Source of the DNA: Diphasiastrum complanatum | Taxonomy: Eukaryota; Streptophyta; Lycopodiopsida; Lycopodiales; Lycopodiaceae | Assembly (NCBI GenBank): GCA_029204225.1 | Contig: CM055111.1 | Location: 43,342,815 to 43,406,814 of the forward strand | Direction: 5' to 3' | DNA length: 64,000 nucleotides | Shown: positions 34,539-45,352 of the stretch, piece after piece | Layout of the letters: each line of letters opens with the position of its first letter | Position numbering within the stretch: position 1 is the stretch's first letter | Position numbers and translations under genes: made by a program | Notes under the pieces: model-generated | Databases searched by the model: none | The model's input: the letters and a program-made list of their open reading frames with translations, nothing else | What the model was told of the DNA's origin: nothing

Positions 34539-35225
34539 ACAATAATATCTGTAGAGAAGTGTCCTCCGCCCATGCCATCATGTGAAAACATGATTAAATC
34601 TGGGACTTCATGCGGTAAAACACATCTTCGTAGAATATTGTCTGATCCACGACGATACAATTGTCCTGCAATCAATTGATAAGGTTGAGCCTTATGAATC
34701 AATTGTCTCTTTTGTACTTTTTTCAAGGAATCATTCGGTTGTCCTAGCATCAGGTACTCAACAATATCTGCCGCCCACTCAGGTACTGCTTCGACATAGA
34801 ACAATGCAGCATCTGGTAATTCATCATCCACTTCAGTGTTAACTGGTGCGGATTCGATTCGCGAAACGTGATCGGCTAGATAATGTTGCTTCCCCTTTCG
34901 AACCACAATTTGAAAGTCAAATTCAGTCAATAACAATAACCATCTTGCAATTCGTCCAGTATTGCACATCTTGTTTACCAAGTAAAGTAACGGCTGGTGA
35001 TCCATATAAAATGCAAAGTGCGTTTCCATGAGGTAGTGACGAAATTTTTGAACAGAAAAAATCATGGCTAACGTTTCACGTTCTGTTGTTGAATAATTTT
35101 TCTCTGGATATGTAAGATGTCTGCTTGCAAATCATATAGGATAATACTTCTTGTAATCACCTGGCTACGTCAAAACTGATCCAATGGCATATTTTGAGGC
35201 ATCTGTATGAACATGAAATTCTATC
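34539..35225 (-). pseudogene. Gypsy-2 RNase H and integrase N-terminus
   Basis: The minus strand reads HTDASKYAIGSVLT then after two stops RHLTYPEKNYSTTERETLAM and HQPLLYLVNKMCNTGRIARW, then QHYLADHVSRI, a full RNase H ending in the ADHLSR-type motif. The integrase zinc-finger region follows (VPEWAADIVEYLMLGQ, then SHDGMGGGHFSTDI). The frame ends where the left LTR begins. The wording W-L-L-L-x-E-F-D and A-D-H-x-S-R is typical of non-chromovirus (Tat/Athila-side) elements. Confidence 0.8.
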
Positions 35226-36133
35226 GTCCGTAGGAGGCTTGATCTTTGTAAGGCCCCATTTTGCACATAGCTTTGTAGAAATCAGGTTAACTCCTGAACC
35301 GCCATCTATCACAGCTGCTTCCTTAGGAAATTGTCTATGGTGTATTGGCAGAGTGATATTTATTTGTTCACTTTTTCAAGCGGCTCCCACATGGAGTACT
35401 TCATTAGATTCTTCAAATACAGCACAAAAAAGTGGCTCCTAATGGACTTCTGGTTCTTCTTGAGCTAACTTTTGTGCTAAGACTTCTTTTTGCTTTTGGC
35501 ACCAACTTCAGGAACTCTCCCAATGAAATATTGATCTTGCTAGACAAAATATTCATGAGCAGTTTTGTTTGTGGCGCTTCCGGTTCAGTCATCTTGAAGG
35601 GTCCTTCATGATGATGCAACTGATTATTCATATCTGTACGTGAATTTCTTGGTGGCTGCAATGGTGAAGAACGAACTTCTGTTGTTGCTTTAGCAGCTTC
35701 AAGCTCCTCTTCTTCTTGCAGATGTTTAATCCACTGCCTCATATCTTGATATCTTCGTTTTTCTGCATGAAGATTTGGATAGACTCCCGATGTTGTTGGT
35801 ATATTGTTCAATGGTATAGATCAACAGGTACTGGATCCACGACCGATTCTTTCTGCTTCTGTGCTCTGGTGACCACCATCAAGGGTGCACTTGGTTTATT
35901 CTGAGCTACTGGTCTTCGCTTGATAGTTATCAAATTTACAGGTGCTGTAGCTGGTGGTGGCTTCGGTCTAGCTGGACAGTCTTTATAGCAATGCCCATAA
36001 TCACAGTCATGACAGAATGGTACAAATTTCTCTTTATTTGGACATTCTGCAACTCTGTGATTTTCTCAACATGCAAAGCATCCAAGTGGTGCTCTGGTCC
36101 AATTTCTAGAGGCTTGTTGTTGAGCGGCAGCAT
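35226..36133 (-). pseudogene. Gypsy-2 protease, linker and zinc knuckles
   Basis: Near 35240-35325 the minus strand has IDGGSGVNLIS followed by KLCAKWGLTKI, the same protease wording as gypsy-1; at 35225 it jumps to RNase H, so the post-protease linker and reverse transcriptase are deleted. The region 35413-35811 carries the Glu-rich linker. Near 36010-36090 lie CFAC-stop-ENHRVAEC (Gly of the knuckle turned to TGA) and a second knuckle CHDCDYGHCYKDC, both with C-x2-C-x3-H-x4-C spacing. Confidence 0.75.
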
Positions 36134-36143
36134 AAATAGTGTA

Positions 36144-37243
36144 CTATTCTAAAGATCCACCTTCTTGATCAATACCATAGTTCCATTGCTTAGCACTTAT
36201 GTATGGTTCTGGTTCCATCAAATTAGTAGGAGGAGCAGAGTGCTTTGGTAGGGCAGGTAAGGCTAAACATTCCGGGTATCCAAGAGCAGATTGTCGAGGT
36301 CTTGCTGTTGGATTTCCTCCATACTGTGGTTCTCGATATCCCATTTGGGCATACCGTTGCTGAATTATCCAAGGGTTGAAGTTGCAAAAAGCAGTCTCAT
36401 GATCAGGCGAATTACACAAATGGCAAACACTGCAAATAGAACACCAAACATTTTTGTTAGTAGAAAAAGGCTTCGCAAACTTTTCAGGTTCCTTGTTCGC
36501 TTTTCCATGGAAATCTTCCAATGCTTTGATCTTCTCATCAAATTGTAAATGCAACTTTTCCATCTATTTCTGTTGGTTCTTCCCAAGTTTCTCGAACTCA
36601 TTGAACATCATTTCTGCAGTAGCATTGGCATTTGTTGATGCAATAGTGGTGGATGTCGTAGCAGTCTGCCCTGCTGTATAAGTCATCTGAATCTTCATCC
36701 TCCTCCCGAATTGCATCGTCCATAGCATTTTGCAAGAGTGCATACTCATTATGGCATTTCAGCTCACGTCTGATCCGTTTAGGTAGACCTGACAAAAACC
36801 CACATAATCATGGCATTTTTGTTAATCAGCTCAGGTTCACACTCAGATCTGAGGCGTTTCACCCGTTCAATGTAATCTCGAACCATTTCCCTCTTTTCCA
36901 TTTTAATTTTACTTAAAAGTAAGAAAGGATCTTCCATAAACTTCCGCGGTTTGAAATGTGTGATAAGGGCTCGTTTAACAACCTCCCAATCTGTATGCTC
37001 AGTTTCATCTTGATTATAGTACCAATCTTGTGCTGTGCCTGTTAAGGCCATAGGAAACAACTTAAGTTTATCTTGAGAATAAATCTCACCATAAACTTCA
37101 TAGGATTCAGCATAGATCTGAAGAAATCTAACTGGATCTGTTAATCCATTATATCTGGGTAGATCCAAACGGGGTGCTCTTCTAACAATAATTGGATTGA
37201 CTTCTTGAGGAGCACCTCTAGGAGCTGCTCCAGGGGCAGCCAT
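36144..37243 (-). pseudogene. Gypsy-2 Gag (broken)
   Basis: The ATG at 37243 opens MAAPGAAPRGAPQEVNP. The capsid reads LDLPRYNGLTDPVRFLQ, WYYNQDETEHTDWEVVK and RDYIERVKRLRSECEPEL; the frame breaks near 36780 and again in the Thr-rich and coiled-coil parts. A Cys-rich segment at 36365-36460 (HLCNSPDHETAFC) not seen in gypsy-1 is an additional knuckle-like motif that gypsy-1 may have lost, since its sequence jumps across this point near 3755. Confidence 0.75.
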
Positions 37244-38483
37244 ATTTATAAACTTAGATCAAGCAGACAATGAGATTGGATTAGATTTTTCAATCAAACA
37301 CTATCTCAGATCAGATCTGCTTAAAATATTCCACTTTTCAAAAATCTGATTTCTATATCGCAAAAAAGATTTCAAAATTCAATCAATCAATACTTCTCAA
37401 AAATGAAAAATTTCTCAGAATCCAAATCAGAATATATCAGATTGGATCCAAATTTTGACAGAGAGTTGATCTAGAAAATCAGAACCTAAAAATAGGACTA
37501 GCGAAGGTTCCCTAGGCGAAGATTGGCTTGGCGAAGGTTCAACAATGCTATTTTGGAAAAAAAAACTCTTTGATCAACTTTTCTGACAATTTCTCAGGTA
37601 ATAACCTTTGCCGACCTCTGAGACGAAAAATCTGACACAGATAAAACTATGGAAAACCAGACGAAGGTTTCTGACACAAGAAAATAGAGTTTCTGTAGTT
37701 GGACGAGGGTAAAAATCAAGATTTTCTATGATCTGGACAAGAAGAATCTTCGCCGATCTCAAAAATAGTATTTTATTATAAATAGAATGTTTTGGAAACT
37801 CAGCGAAGGTTTTGGCAAAGGATCAAGAGTAATATTGGTATTTTTGCAAAAAAGTGACTTTTTTGGCAAAAAATATGGCAATATGACAACTGATCTTCTG
37901 TAAACCCTTCTAATTTTTGTATTATTCTTCGCCGACCTGGAAGTAGATAGATTTGAATCACACCTATGCACAGTGAATCGGGCGAAGGTTCTTTTTATGT
38001 ATTTTTAGGGTTTTGGTGATTTTTTGGTGTTTTTTGACGATTTTTTTGATGTTTCTGGAAATCTGCTGGGAGTTAATCTTCGCCCTTCAAACTAAAGGCT
38101 CTGTGATCAAAACCAAAGGTGTTTGCAACTCGGCGAAGGTTTCCTAAAAGAAGGTAAAAAGCTATCAGTTTTGATGACGATTTTTGACTTTTTTTGACCA
38201 AAATCTAACAGATTTGACCGATTTTTGTTGTTTTTTTTTCTGATATCTCAGATCCAAATGGATCTTAAGATTGGTGATCTGAATAGCTTTCCCTGTTTTA
38301 TAATCAGATTAGATTTCAAACAAGCAAATCCACTCAAATCAAGCAAAATCATTCCCAAACTAACCCTAAATGCAGATCTAACACTATTTATGCCACGACA
38401 GGATGCCTAATGCAAGCTAACCATCCAACAAACATGCTGCAAACTGAAAAATTGGCGTAGCTCTCCGACAACGGTGCCAAAAT
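37244..38483 (-). other. Gypsy-2 leader with about ten GCGAAGGTT motifs; primer site
   Basis: Next to the 5' LTR the minus strand reads TTTTGGCACCGTTGTCGGAG (38464-38483), a gypsy primer-binding site. Between 37500 and 38150 the motif GGCGAAGGTT or its complement recurs around ten times, in both orientations, with three within 50 bp at 37500-37540. No protein motif was found. Several copies have the exact dyad GAAGGTTC. Confidence 0.65.
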
Positions 38484-38851
38484 TGTAGTGGGTTTCTTTC
38501 CTTGCCTAGCCCGAATCCAAGATCTAGTCAATGTTGGTCCCTTTTTATAGAAGAGAGGAGGACCCTGGCCTCTGAATCCTATTGGTCCATTTTTGCCTCT
38601 CTAATTATTCAAATTTAAAAAAGAGCGGGAACCATCCAATTTGGAGAGAAACCCAACTTTATTCACTAACTTGACATTTAGGCTCTGCGACATTAAAAGT
38701 CTCACAAAAAGGCCTAAAGTCCTTTTATTGACTTGTAACTAATCAAATTTCTATGTGATCATCGGGTTGGACTTACACACGCAGGGTGCCAAATCCCTCT
38801 CACTTATTAACTAAGGTTAGGATTGCATTGGGATCTGCAAACCCTCCAACA
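38484..38851 (-). repeat. Gypsy-2 5' LTR, internally deleted
   Basis: It aligns to the left LTR except for about 330 bp missing after AGATCTAGTCAAT, and carries the full inner end that the left LTR lacks. Several substitutions separate the two LTRs, so the insertion is older than that of the copia at 23209. Confidence 0.8.
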
Positions 38852-38856
38852 ATGAT

Positions 38857-40010
38857 ATTGCATATGTGACCAAGCTTTCCAAAGAAGAATTATGGCATAG
38901 AAGATTGGGCCATCCCAACTACAAATCTATGCATTCTATGGTCAAAGAAGTCCAAGATGATTGGCTTGCCAAAGACACTTTCCAAGGAGATCAAGCCATG
39001 TGAAGCTTGTGCCATATCCAAGATCTTTTATCAAGATTTCACACCCTTTGGAGTTGTTACACTCAGATGTGCATTTCTCATCATGCAAAAGCAAGGGAGG
39101 AGCCACTTGTTTTGTCACATTTATCCATGACTACACAAGATTTACATGGTTGTATCTTATATCTTCAAAATCCACGGTGTTTGATTATTTCCTCAAGCTC
39201 AAAGTTTATGTTGAGAAGCAATTCTCTTTGAAGATCAAAGCTTTGAGATGTGATGGTGGTGGATAGTACATCCCCAACAAGTTCCATGATTTTTGTGAGC
39301 AAGAAGGAATCAAAAGAGAGTTCTCTTGTGCCTATTCCCCTTCCCAAAATGGGGTGGCCGAGAGGATGAATAGATCCTTATGTGAGTGTGCCAAAGCTTT
39401 GAGAATTGAAGCATCATTGCCTAAGGATTTTTGGGGAGAGAACATCAATTGTGCCAATTATCTTTGCAATAGACTCCCTCATCTTGCTCTTGGAGGAAAG
39501 ACAACTTATGAGATGTTATTCAAGAAGAAGCCTAAGGTCGATCACCTTAGAATCTTTGGATGTATTTGCTTTGCTCATATTCCTTTGGAGACTAGAAAGA
39601 AGGATGATCCTAGCTCAAGCAAAGGAGTTACGGTGGGATATTCATCCACAAAGAAGGCTTATAGATCAATATACTCTCTACTTCTCAAATTATTGAAAGT
39701 AGAGATGTCACTATTTATGAAGACCAAAATTATACCTTGGATGGGGCCGAGATCAAGGCATCTCATGATGCATCTTCTATTATCTCTAATGATGACAATC
39801 AAGAAGTGATGGGGTCGAGGTTTGAGGAGGAGCATCCTCATGTATTCTCACCAAGAGAAGATCCCTGATAGAGAGATCCGAGCCCAAGAGGCTCTCTTAC
39901 ATTGATAAAGGCAAGCAAGTGGATGTTGAATCCACAAATTATGCATTTTTTTATCTCTTTTGAAGAGCCAAGAAGTGTCCAAGAAGCACTCCATTCAAAG
40001 TAGTGGTATG
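38857..40010 (+). pseudogene. Copia B integrase and start of RT
   Basis: The frame opens with ELWHRRLGHPNYKSM, the GAG-pre-integrase zinc-binding region, and after a frameshift CEACAISK completes its HHCC pattern. The core has LLHSDVHF, TFIHDYTRFTWLYL, a stop after RCDGGG, and SQNGVAERMNRSLCECAK with the last catalytic Glu; then FGCICFAHIP and VGYSSTKKAYR of the C-terminal part. Around 39960 PRSVQEALHS and later ANKQELKKQ mark the start of reverse transcriptase, where the match ends. Frameshifts make it inactive. Together with 33626-33955 it forms one element split by gypsy-2. Confidence 0.85.
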
Positions 40011-40130
40011 AAGCTAATAAGCAAGAGTTGAAGAAACAAAGTGTTTCGAGCCACAAAGCTCTGCCAGCTTTTGAGCTCAAGTCTACACAAACGCAAGGGA
40101 ACTGCCCGGACGCGAAGACCAAAGCTTTGA

Positions 40131-40262
40131 GGACTGAAGGATACCCGAAGACAAAAATGAAATGTTCGTGGACCCAGATAAATGAAATGTAAATTGAGCT
40201 TCGAATGCTCATTGACTGAAGGATATTCGAATACGAAAATGAAATGTTCGTGGACCCAGAGA
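40131..40262 (+). repeat. 82-bp spaced direct repeat
   Basis: GACTGAAGGATA followed by ATGAAATGTTCGTGGACCCA occurs from 40132 and from 40214. The pair lies between the broken copia B reverse transcriptase and the next LTR. Its role is unknown. Confidence 0.6.
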
Positions 40263-40408
40263 AGCTCAATGCGAAACTGAAGGCCGAAGAAGACATGAAG
40301 ATGAAGAAGACATGAAGACCAAAAGACAGTGGATCTTCATGCTTCAAAGTACAAAGGAGATAAGGAAAGTACCAGGAGGACATCCTCCTCCATGGAAAAT
40401 CTAGATAC

Positions 40409-40932
40409 TGTTGGAACATGCTTAACCAGCCGTTCTTGTAATCCCTAATCAGATTAGACCCTTCCTCTCTCCATGCATATAAGCAAGTTGGAATTGAGAG
40501 AATTGGTTGGAATGTCAAATTGATAAAACATCAATGTGAGCTAAGCACAATGTCCCAGAAGTCCGCTAGTAAGCGAGACGGATTGATATTGTTCGTGAGA
40601 GACATAGATTCTCTCACGCCGATGCGCTGTGTGGGTTTGTCACAACAACGCTCTTATGATATAGTAGTTGTAATGCACATGTTGAATGATTTCGAATGCC
40701 TTATTGTCTGATTGTCGTCTGTTCGTAATCAGTTGTTCATTATTTATTCTACACACTGGTTCATCTTGTCGAATGTATAAATAAATTATAACGTAGGTTA
40801 GCAGTGTCTGTCTACACCTTGGAGGATTGTAGATTTGATCTAGCAAGCAGTAGCTAGCCGACAGAATCAAATTCCTTCTGGGTTTCACATCAGAACGACA
40901 TAATTCGCATCGAAAGTTTGAATTTCCCAACA
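40409..40932 (+). repeat. Copia LTR (524 bp) with primer site
   Basis: It begins TGTTGG and ends CCCAACA, a good inverted terminal match, and is followed after one base by TGGTACCAGAG (40934-40944), a copia primer site variant. A TATA-like CATATAAGC lies at about 40475. No second copy is in the window. It is the 5' LTR of the gag fragment at 41065. Confidence 0.7.
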
Positions 40933-41064
40933 GTGGTACCAGAGATATAGAGGTTAATCAGAGCCTCTGATATAGCCTCAGAGCCTAAAAGCTTTAAGAT
41001 CTATGAGATCAAACATTCGGAACAAAGAACCAGAAAAATGAGCTGAAGAACAAAGTTCACAACA

Positions 41065-41520
41065 ATGGCATCTATAAGCAGCATACAGTCGAAGATTTGC
41101 ACAATCCTCGACTCAATTGTGTCTAAATTCCTAGCATGGAAGGTGAAGACCTCTCTCATATTAAAGGGAGAAGGGCTATGGCCTTGGGTAGATGGCACCG
41201 AAGAGATGCCTACAACCACCGACAAAGAGCTACGAGAATGGAGAGAAAAGAATGACAAGGCAGCAGCCGTGTTGTCTTCATCCATCGAAGATAGCTTGAC
41301 ACTTGATCTCACAACACTCCATAATGCAAGAGAGATGTGGGATACATTGCTTACCATATTTCAGACGAAATCACGTAGCCAAATAATGCTTCTCGAAGAT
41401 TAGCTCACGAACCTGCGATGGGATGGCAAAGACCTCACCTCCTTTACCAAAAAGATGAAAAATTTGTTTCTTTCGTTACACAACGCCGGAACAGACAATG
41501 CAAAGTGCTAGCTTGCAAAT
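41065..41520 (+). pseudogene. Copia Gag fragment (UBN2 type)
   Basis: The frame reads MASISSIQSKICTILDSIVS, FLAWKVKTSLILKGEGLW, SIEDSLTLDLTTLHNAREMW and, after a stop, LTNLRWDGKDLTSFTKKMKN. W-K-x2-x-S-L-x-L-K-G-x-x-x-W and the A-x-E-M-W-D-T-L segment are typical of copia Gag. The match ends near 41510, where an AT-rich region with palindromes begins. The rest of the element is lost. Confidence 0.75.
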
Positions 41521-41593
41521 TTTTATTTAAAAAAAATGAAGTTTTCTTGAAAAACTTTTTGAAAAAATAAATTTCTTTTTGGAGCTGATTTGA

Positions 41594-41898
41594 CTAGCAT
41601 GCCGATGTGCTAGAAGAGTAAATTATAAACTAGAAAAGCTATTTTGACACATATGAGAATCAAATTTTGAGTAAAACCTTATTTTAGAATATGTTTTTCA
41701 ACCTTCAAACATAGTAAGCCGGGGTGTTAAGGAAAACAACTAAATTTTTTTTTTGCAACCTTTAAAGATAGCACGCCGACGTGCTATATGAAATGAGAAA
41801 AAAAAATTGTAGCTTTCAAACCTAGCATGCCAGTGTGCACGGCGAGACCGCCCAAAAAAAAACAAAATTCGGGCACAAGACCGTGCACGCCGGCGTGC
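41594..41898. repeat. Array of GC-rich palindromes spaced about 57 bp
   Basis: Palindromic units resembling TAGCACGCCGRCGTGCTA occur at 41594-41613, 41711-41729 (worn), 41768-41787 (perfect 8-bp arms), 41822-41841 (worn right arm) and 41885-41898 (perfect 14-bp GCACGCCGGCGTGC). Distances between their GCAYGCC cores are 117, 57, 54 and 60 bp, that is about one or two times 57. Two or three are preceded by a TTYAAA stretch. The spacers are A/T-rich with long A or T runs. A weaker one (GTAGCAAACTATGTGCTAT) lies at 42024. No coding sense was found. Confidence 0.7.
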
Positions 41899-42143
41899 TA
41901 CGTTTGGAGGCTACGAAAAAAAAAAATTAATTTGAATGTTTTTTTACTTTGTGACATTTTTAACTATGTACCAAACCACATTCTTGATAATAAACGTTGA
42001 AGAAGTAGCGTAAAAAAGGTAGCAAACTATGTGCTATCTTTTTGTTGAATCGTGGCAAGAAAGAAACTCACAAAACTCTCAAAAAATTTACTCGCAAAGG
42101 CCCCAAATTTTTCATCACTCTTGATGTATCCATGGATATCTTA

Positions 42144-42290
42144 GGTAGGCTCTGATACCTTGTTGAATTTCACATGTGTGGGACTCCCCAAAAGTGTGAT
42201 TATGATCTCCTAAGATGTGGTGATTTCACAAAGATCAAGCATAGATTGAAATCCAAGATCTAAGGTAGCATCAGATAGATTGAAAATTTG
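42144..42290 (-). repeat. LTR family D, copy 2 (partial), with primer site
   Basis: GGCTCTGATACC at 42148-42159 is the complement of the copia primer site. Past it the plus strand reads TGTTGAATTTCACATGTGTG, then blocks shared with 20160-20240. The copy is cut at about 42260. Confidence 0.55.
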
Positions 42291-42846
42291 TTGAGCGGGG
42301 AGATTTTTACAACACTTTCTAGTTTTTGTGAAAAGTGCCATTTGTGAGAGTGTTTTGCCAAGAAATCTCTCATTTGTTTGTTTGGGGAATTGCAAATCAG
42401 GCTAGACAGTGTCTAGTATTGCCATTCAGAGTTATGAGGCTTCATACTTTTCACATTACTGATCTTTGTTTGTTTGAACGATCACACAATTTGAAATCTT
42501 TGCTAAAGTGGAAAATTTAAAATATTCCCTCTAAAAATTCTTATATTCTCTCTACTTTTCATCTTGATCCATACTAATATTAGTTCAATGCACGAGAGCC
42601 CAAGAAGATCCCGAGCGGCCGTACATCTGCACATCTGCGCACCGAATCGATATTGCATGTGTTTGTACATAACGAATCAACGCGCGAACAGCCAAGTCAA
42701 GGACTAGGAGTCATACCTGTGCACATTGAATTGATATCAAGTGTACAACCAAAGATGTATGGTTCTGTGGTGTGATAAATTTGGAGACAAGTTGTGTGCT
42801 CAAACAGAGCCATTTTTTTTGCGATCCGGACTCATCTATCAAGTAA

Positions 42847-43660
42847 TGACAAATCTAAGTGATAACGTCCTCAATGAGTCAAGCAAATTGGCAGGAGCCA
42901 ACAACTACGCAGTTTGGAAATTCAAACTGAAGAACATTTTGATGGAAAAGGAGCTATGAGAGATCGTTACAGGTAAAAATGTCATCAGCTTATCAGTTAG
43001 AGATGCAATTATTCCCACATTTTGGATTCGAAAGGACCAAAAGAAGCTTGGGATACGTTGAAGATATTGTTTGAAACCACAAACACATCTCGAGTGCTAT
43101 TTCTGAAGACGAAGCTACACACATTACGAATGGATGATGGTACAACCATTGCCGATCATCTATTGAGGGTAAAAGAGATCCGTGATCAATTAGTCATTGT
43201 TGGAGAGCGAGTTTAGGATCGTGAGATTGTGCAAGTGACATTGAATAGTTTGAGTGAGTCACATTAGATGTTTGTGACAAGTATAGCCACACGGGAGAAT
43301 CTTCCAACCTATGAAGAACTAGGCGGATTGCTTTTACAAAAAGAACAATGTCAGGAGAACTTGAGTCATCGCAATAGGGGATTTGATCAAGCTCTTGCAG
43401 CCAGAGGATGTGGTGGCATATTTGGTCAGGGAAGACACCAATCAAGAGGTGGAAACTCAAATAGTGGATTGTTCCAACAATTCCAAGAACAATCCAATGA
43501 TGGCCCAAATCGAGGCAATTGGCATCAAGGTCGAGGTCAAGGACGCAACAGTCCAAGACATAAGAAATATGGGAATTGTCGATATTGCAACAAATTGGTC
43601 ATTAGGAGCATGAGTGCTTCAAGAAACAAAAAAAGTAAGCTCAGCGGATAGGCAAATGGA
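42847..43660 (+). pseudogene. Copia C Gag (broken)
   Basis: The frame reads NLSDNVLNESSKLAGANNY, then AWDTLKILFETTNTSRVLFL and DDGTTIADHLLRVKEIRDQL. After a stop and a frameshift comes a Gly/Asn/Gln-rich stretch with RGRG-like repeats, then CRYCNKL, the first half of a zinc knuckle; the His and last Cys are degraded. Gag forms the particle that packages the RNA. Confidence 0.8.
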
Positions 43661-43699
43661 AAGCAGGTAGGCAATTATGCTGATCAACATCAATTTGAT

Positions 43700-45352
43700 G
43701 ATGATCAATATGAGGATGATGCAGGTTGAGAGTTCAAACTTGTTCATTGTGGCACTAATGACAAGTGATGAAGCCAAGGATACTTGGTACATCGATAATA
43801 AAGCGTCCAAGCACATGACTTCGAGGAAAGAGTGGTTTTCAGAATTCAAGGAAATCAAGAATGGCGATGAAGTTGGACAAGATGATGGCCAATTGTTACC
43901 TATTAAAGGATTTGGAGTAGTACCAGTGAGGCTAGCCAGCGGGATGATAAAGCAGATAAGCAATGTACAATATGTACCTAGTTTAGCCAACAATTTACTA
44001 TCAGTTTGGGATGATGGTTGATCAACAACTCAAGGTTGAGTTTGATAGCGACAAATGTCTCGTCAAGGACATCAAGAATCACTACAAAGTGATTGCTACA
44101 GGAGCTAGAGTCAATGGAAATTGACTCTACAAATTGAATGCAAGATCTTTTGATCAAGCCATGGTAATCACTGTTGATAGTTAAAGTGATCTTTGGCACC
44201 AACGATTTGGTCATATTAGTACTCAAATTTTATAGATTCTCAAAAAGAGGTAATCTGGTTATGGGATTGCCTGATATTTCTTTTGAAAAAAAATCTGTGA
44301 AGGTTGTATTTTGGGAAAACAACGCAGAGAGAGGTTTCCCAAAAGTGGAGCTAGGAGAGCTAGTGGCATCCTCGATCTTGTCCACAATGATTTATTTTAA
44401 TGCAAACTAGATCCCTTAGTGGCTGCTATTACTTTATTACCTTCATTGATGATTATAGCAAATGCATGTGGATTTATCTCATAAACAAGAAATCGGATGC
44501 TTTTGCTAAGTTCAGGGAATTCAAGGCATTAGTTGAAAGCAAACATTATGTCGCATCAAGACTTTGAGATTTGATGGAGGTGGCGAGTAATTTTCGACAT
44601 GATTTATTGATTTTTGCAAAGATCAAGGGATCAAGAGGCATACTACAACACCTTATTCACCACAACAAAACGAAGTTGCAGAACGAAAGAACAGATCCAT
44701 TGTTGAGATGGCAAGGGCGATGCTCAAAAGCAAGGGTTTTCCAAACACCTTTTGGGTAGAAGCTTGCATCACAGCTACGCACATCTTGAATCGGTGTCCT
44801 ACAAAATCCGTGGAAGGTAAGACACCTCATGAAGCTTTTACTGGAAAGAAACCTGATATTTCTTATTTGAGAGTATTTGGTTGTGATGCTTACGCTCATA
44901 TTCCTCATGAGTAACAAAGGAAATTAGATGCAAAGTCTATCAGGTGTATTTTCCTTGGGTATGATGAGAAGGCCAAGGTATACAAGATGTATGACATGAA
45001 TGCACAGAAGCTTGTGATTTCTAGGGAGGCTACATTTGATGAGATGGGTAGAGGTGAACAAATTGAAGACATCACTAAATCTTTTGATGAGGAAGCAAAA
45101 GTACAGGTCAAGAAGGAAGTGGATCTTGATGTGGAAGATCAAATAGACAAAGGCAAGTTTGATGCTAAAGTTCCCAAGAGAGTACCTAAATGGTACTTAT
45201 CAATCATAGGTGATGCAAAGAAGGGAGATGATCCCGAATCTAGCGAGAAGCGAGAGCTTAGAAGGTCAAGTAGAAATCGAAAATGCAAGATTAGAGATGA
45301 ATCTAGCCCTAATGAGTTCTGTTCTCAAGGCTCAATAACCAAAAACTTTTGA
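43700..45352 (+). pseudogene. Copia C protease and integrase (broken)
   Basis: The protease site reads TWYIDNKASKHMTS, where the expected D-S-G-A-S is D-N-K-A-S, so the active site itself is mutated. NVQYVPSLANNLLSV follows. The GAG-pre-integrase shows as LWHQRFGHI at 44190-44220. The integrase core has CYYFITFIDDYSKCMWIY in pieces, LRFDGGGE, and QNEVAERKNRSIVEMARAML, then AYAHIPHE and FLGYDEKAKVYKMYD of the C-terminal region. Several stops interrupt it. Confidence 0.8.

Larger units (their letters stand above)
33956..38851 (-). mobile_element. Gypsy-2: Ty3/gypsy element nested in copia B
   Basis: The two ends begin TGTAGTGGGTTTC (33956 and 38484), and the right one ends CCTCCAACA at 38851. 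The flanks are GTGAT (33951-33955) and ATGAT (38852-38856), a 5-bp target duplication with one change. Taking the insert out restores one open copia frame across the site. The element reads leftward: leader, gag, knuckles, linker, protease, then RNase H and integrase start; reverse transcriptase is missing and the integrase catalytic core and 3' end are lost into the left LTR. It is closely related to gypsy-1 and has frameshifts and stops. Confidence 0.88.

Noticed and set aside
39838-40518. 226-residue minus-strand open frame
   Set aside because: Spans the end of copia B, the 82-bp repeat and an LTR start; no domain, and composition like antisense of Lys/Glu-rich text.
41594-41898. CRISPR-like array
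   Set aside because: Spacing is regular but the units are palindromes in A/T-rich plant retroelement DNA, units are diverged, and there is no cas gene; CRISPR is not expected in a plant nucleus.
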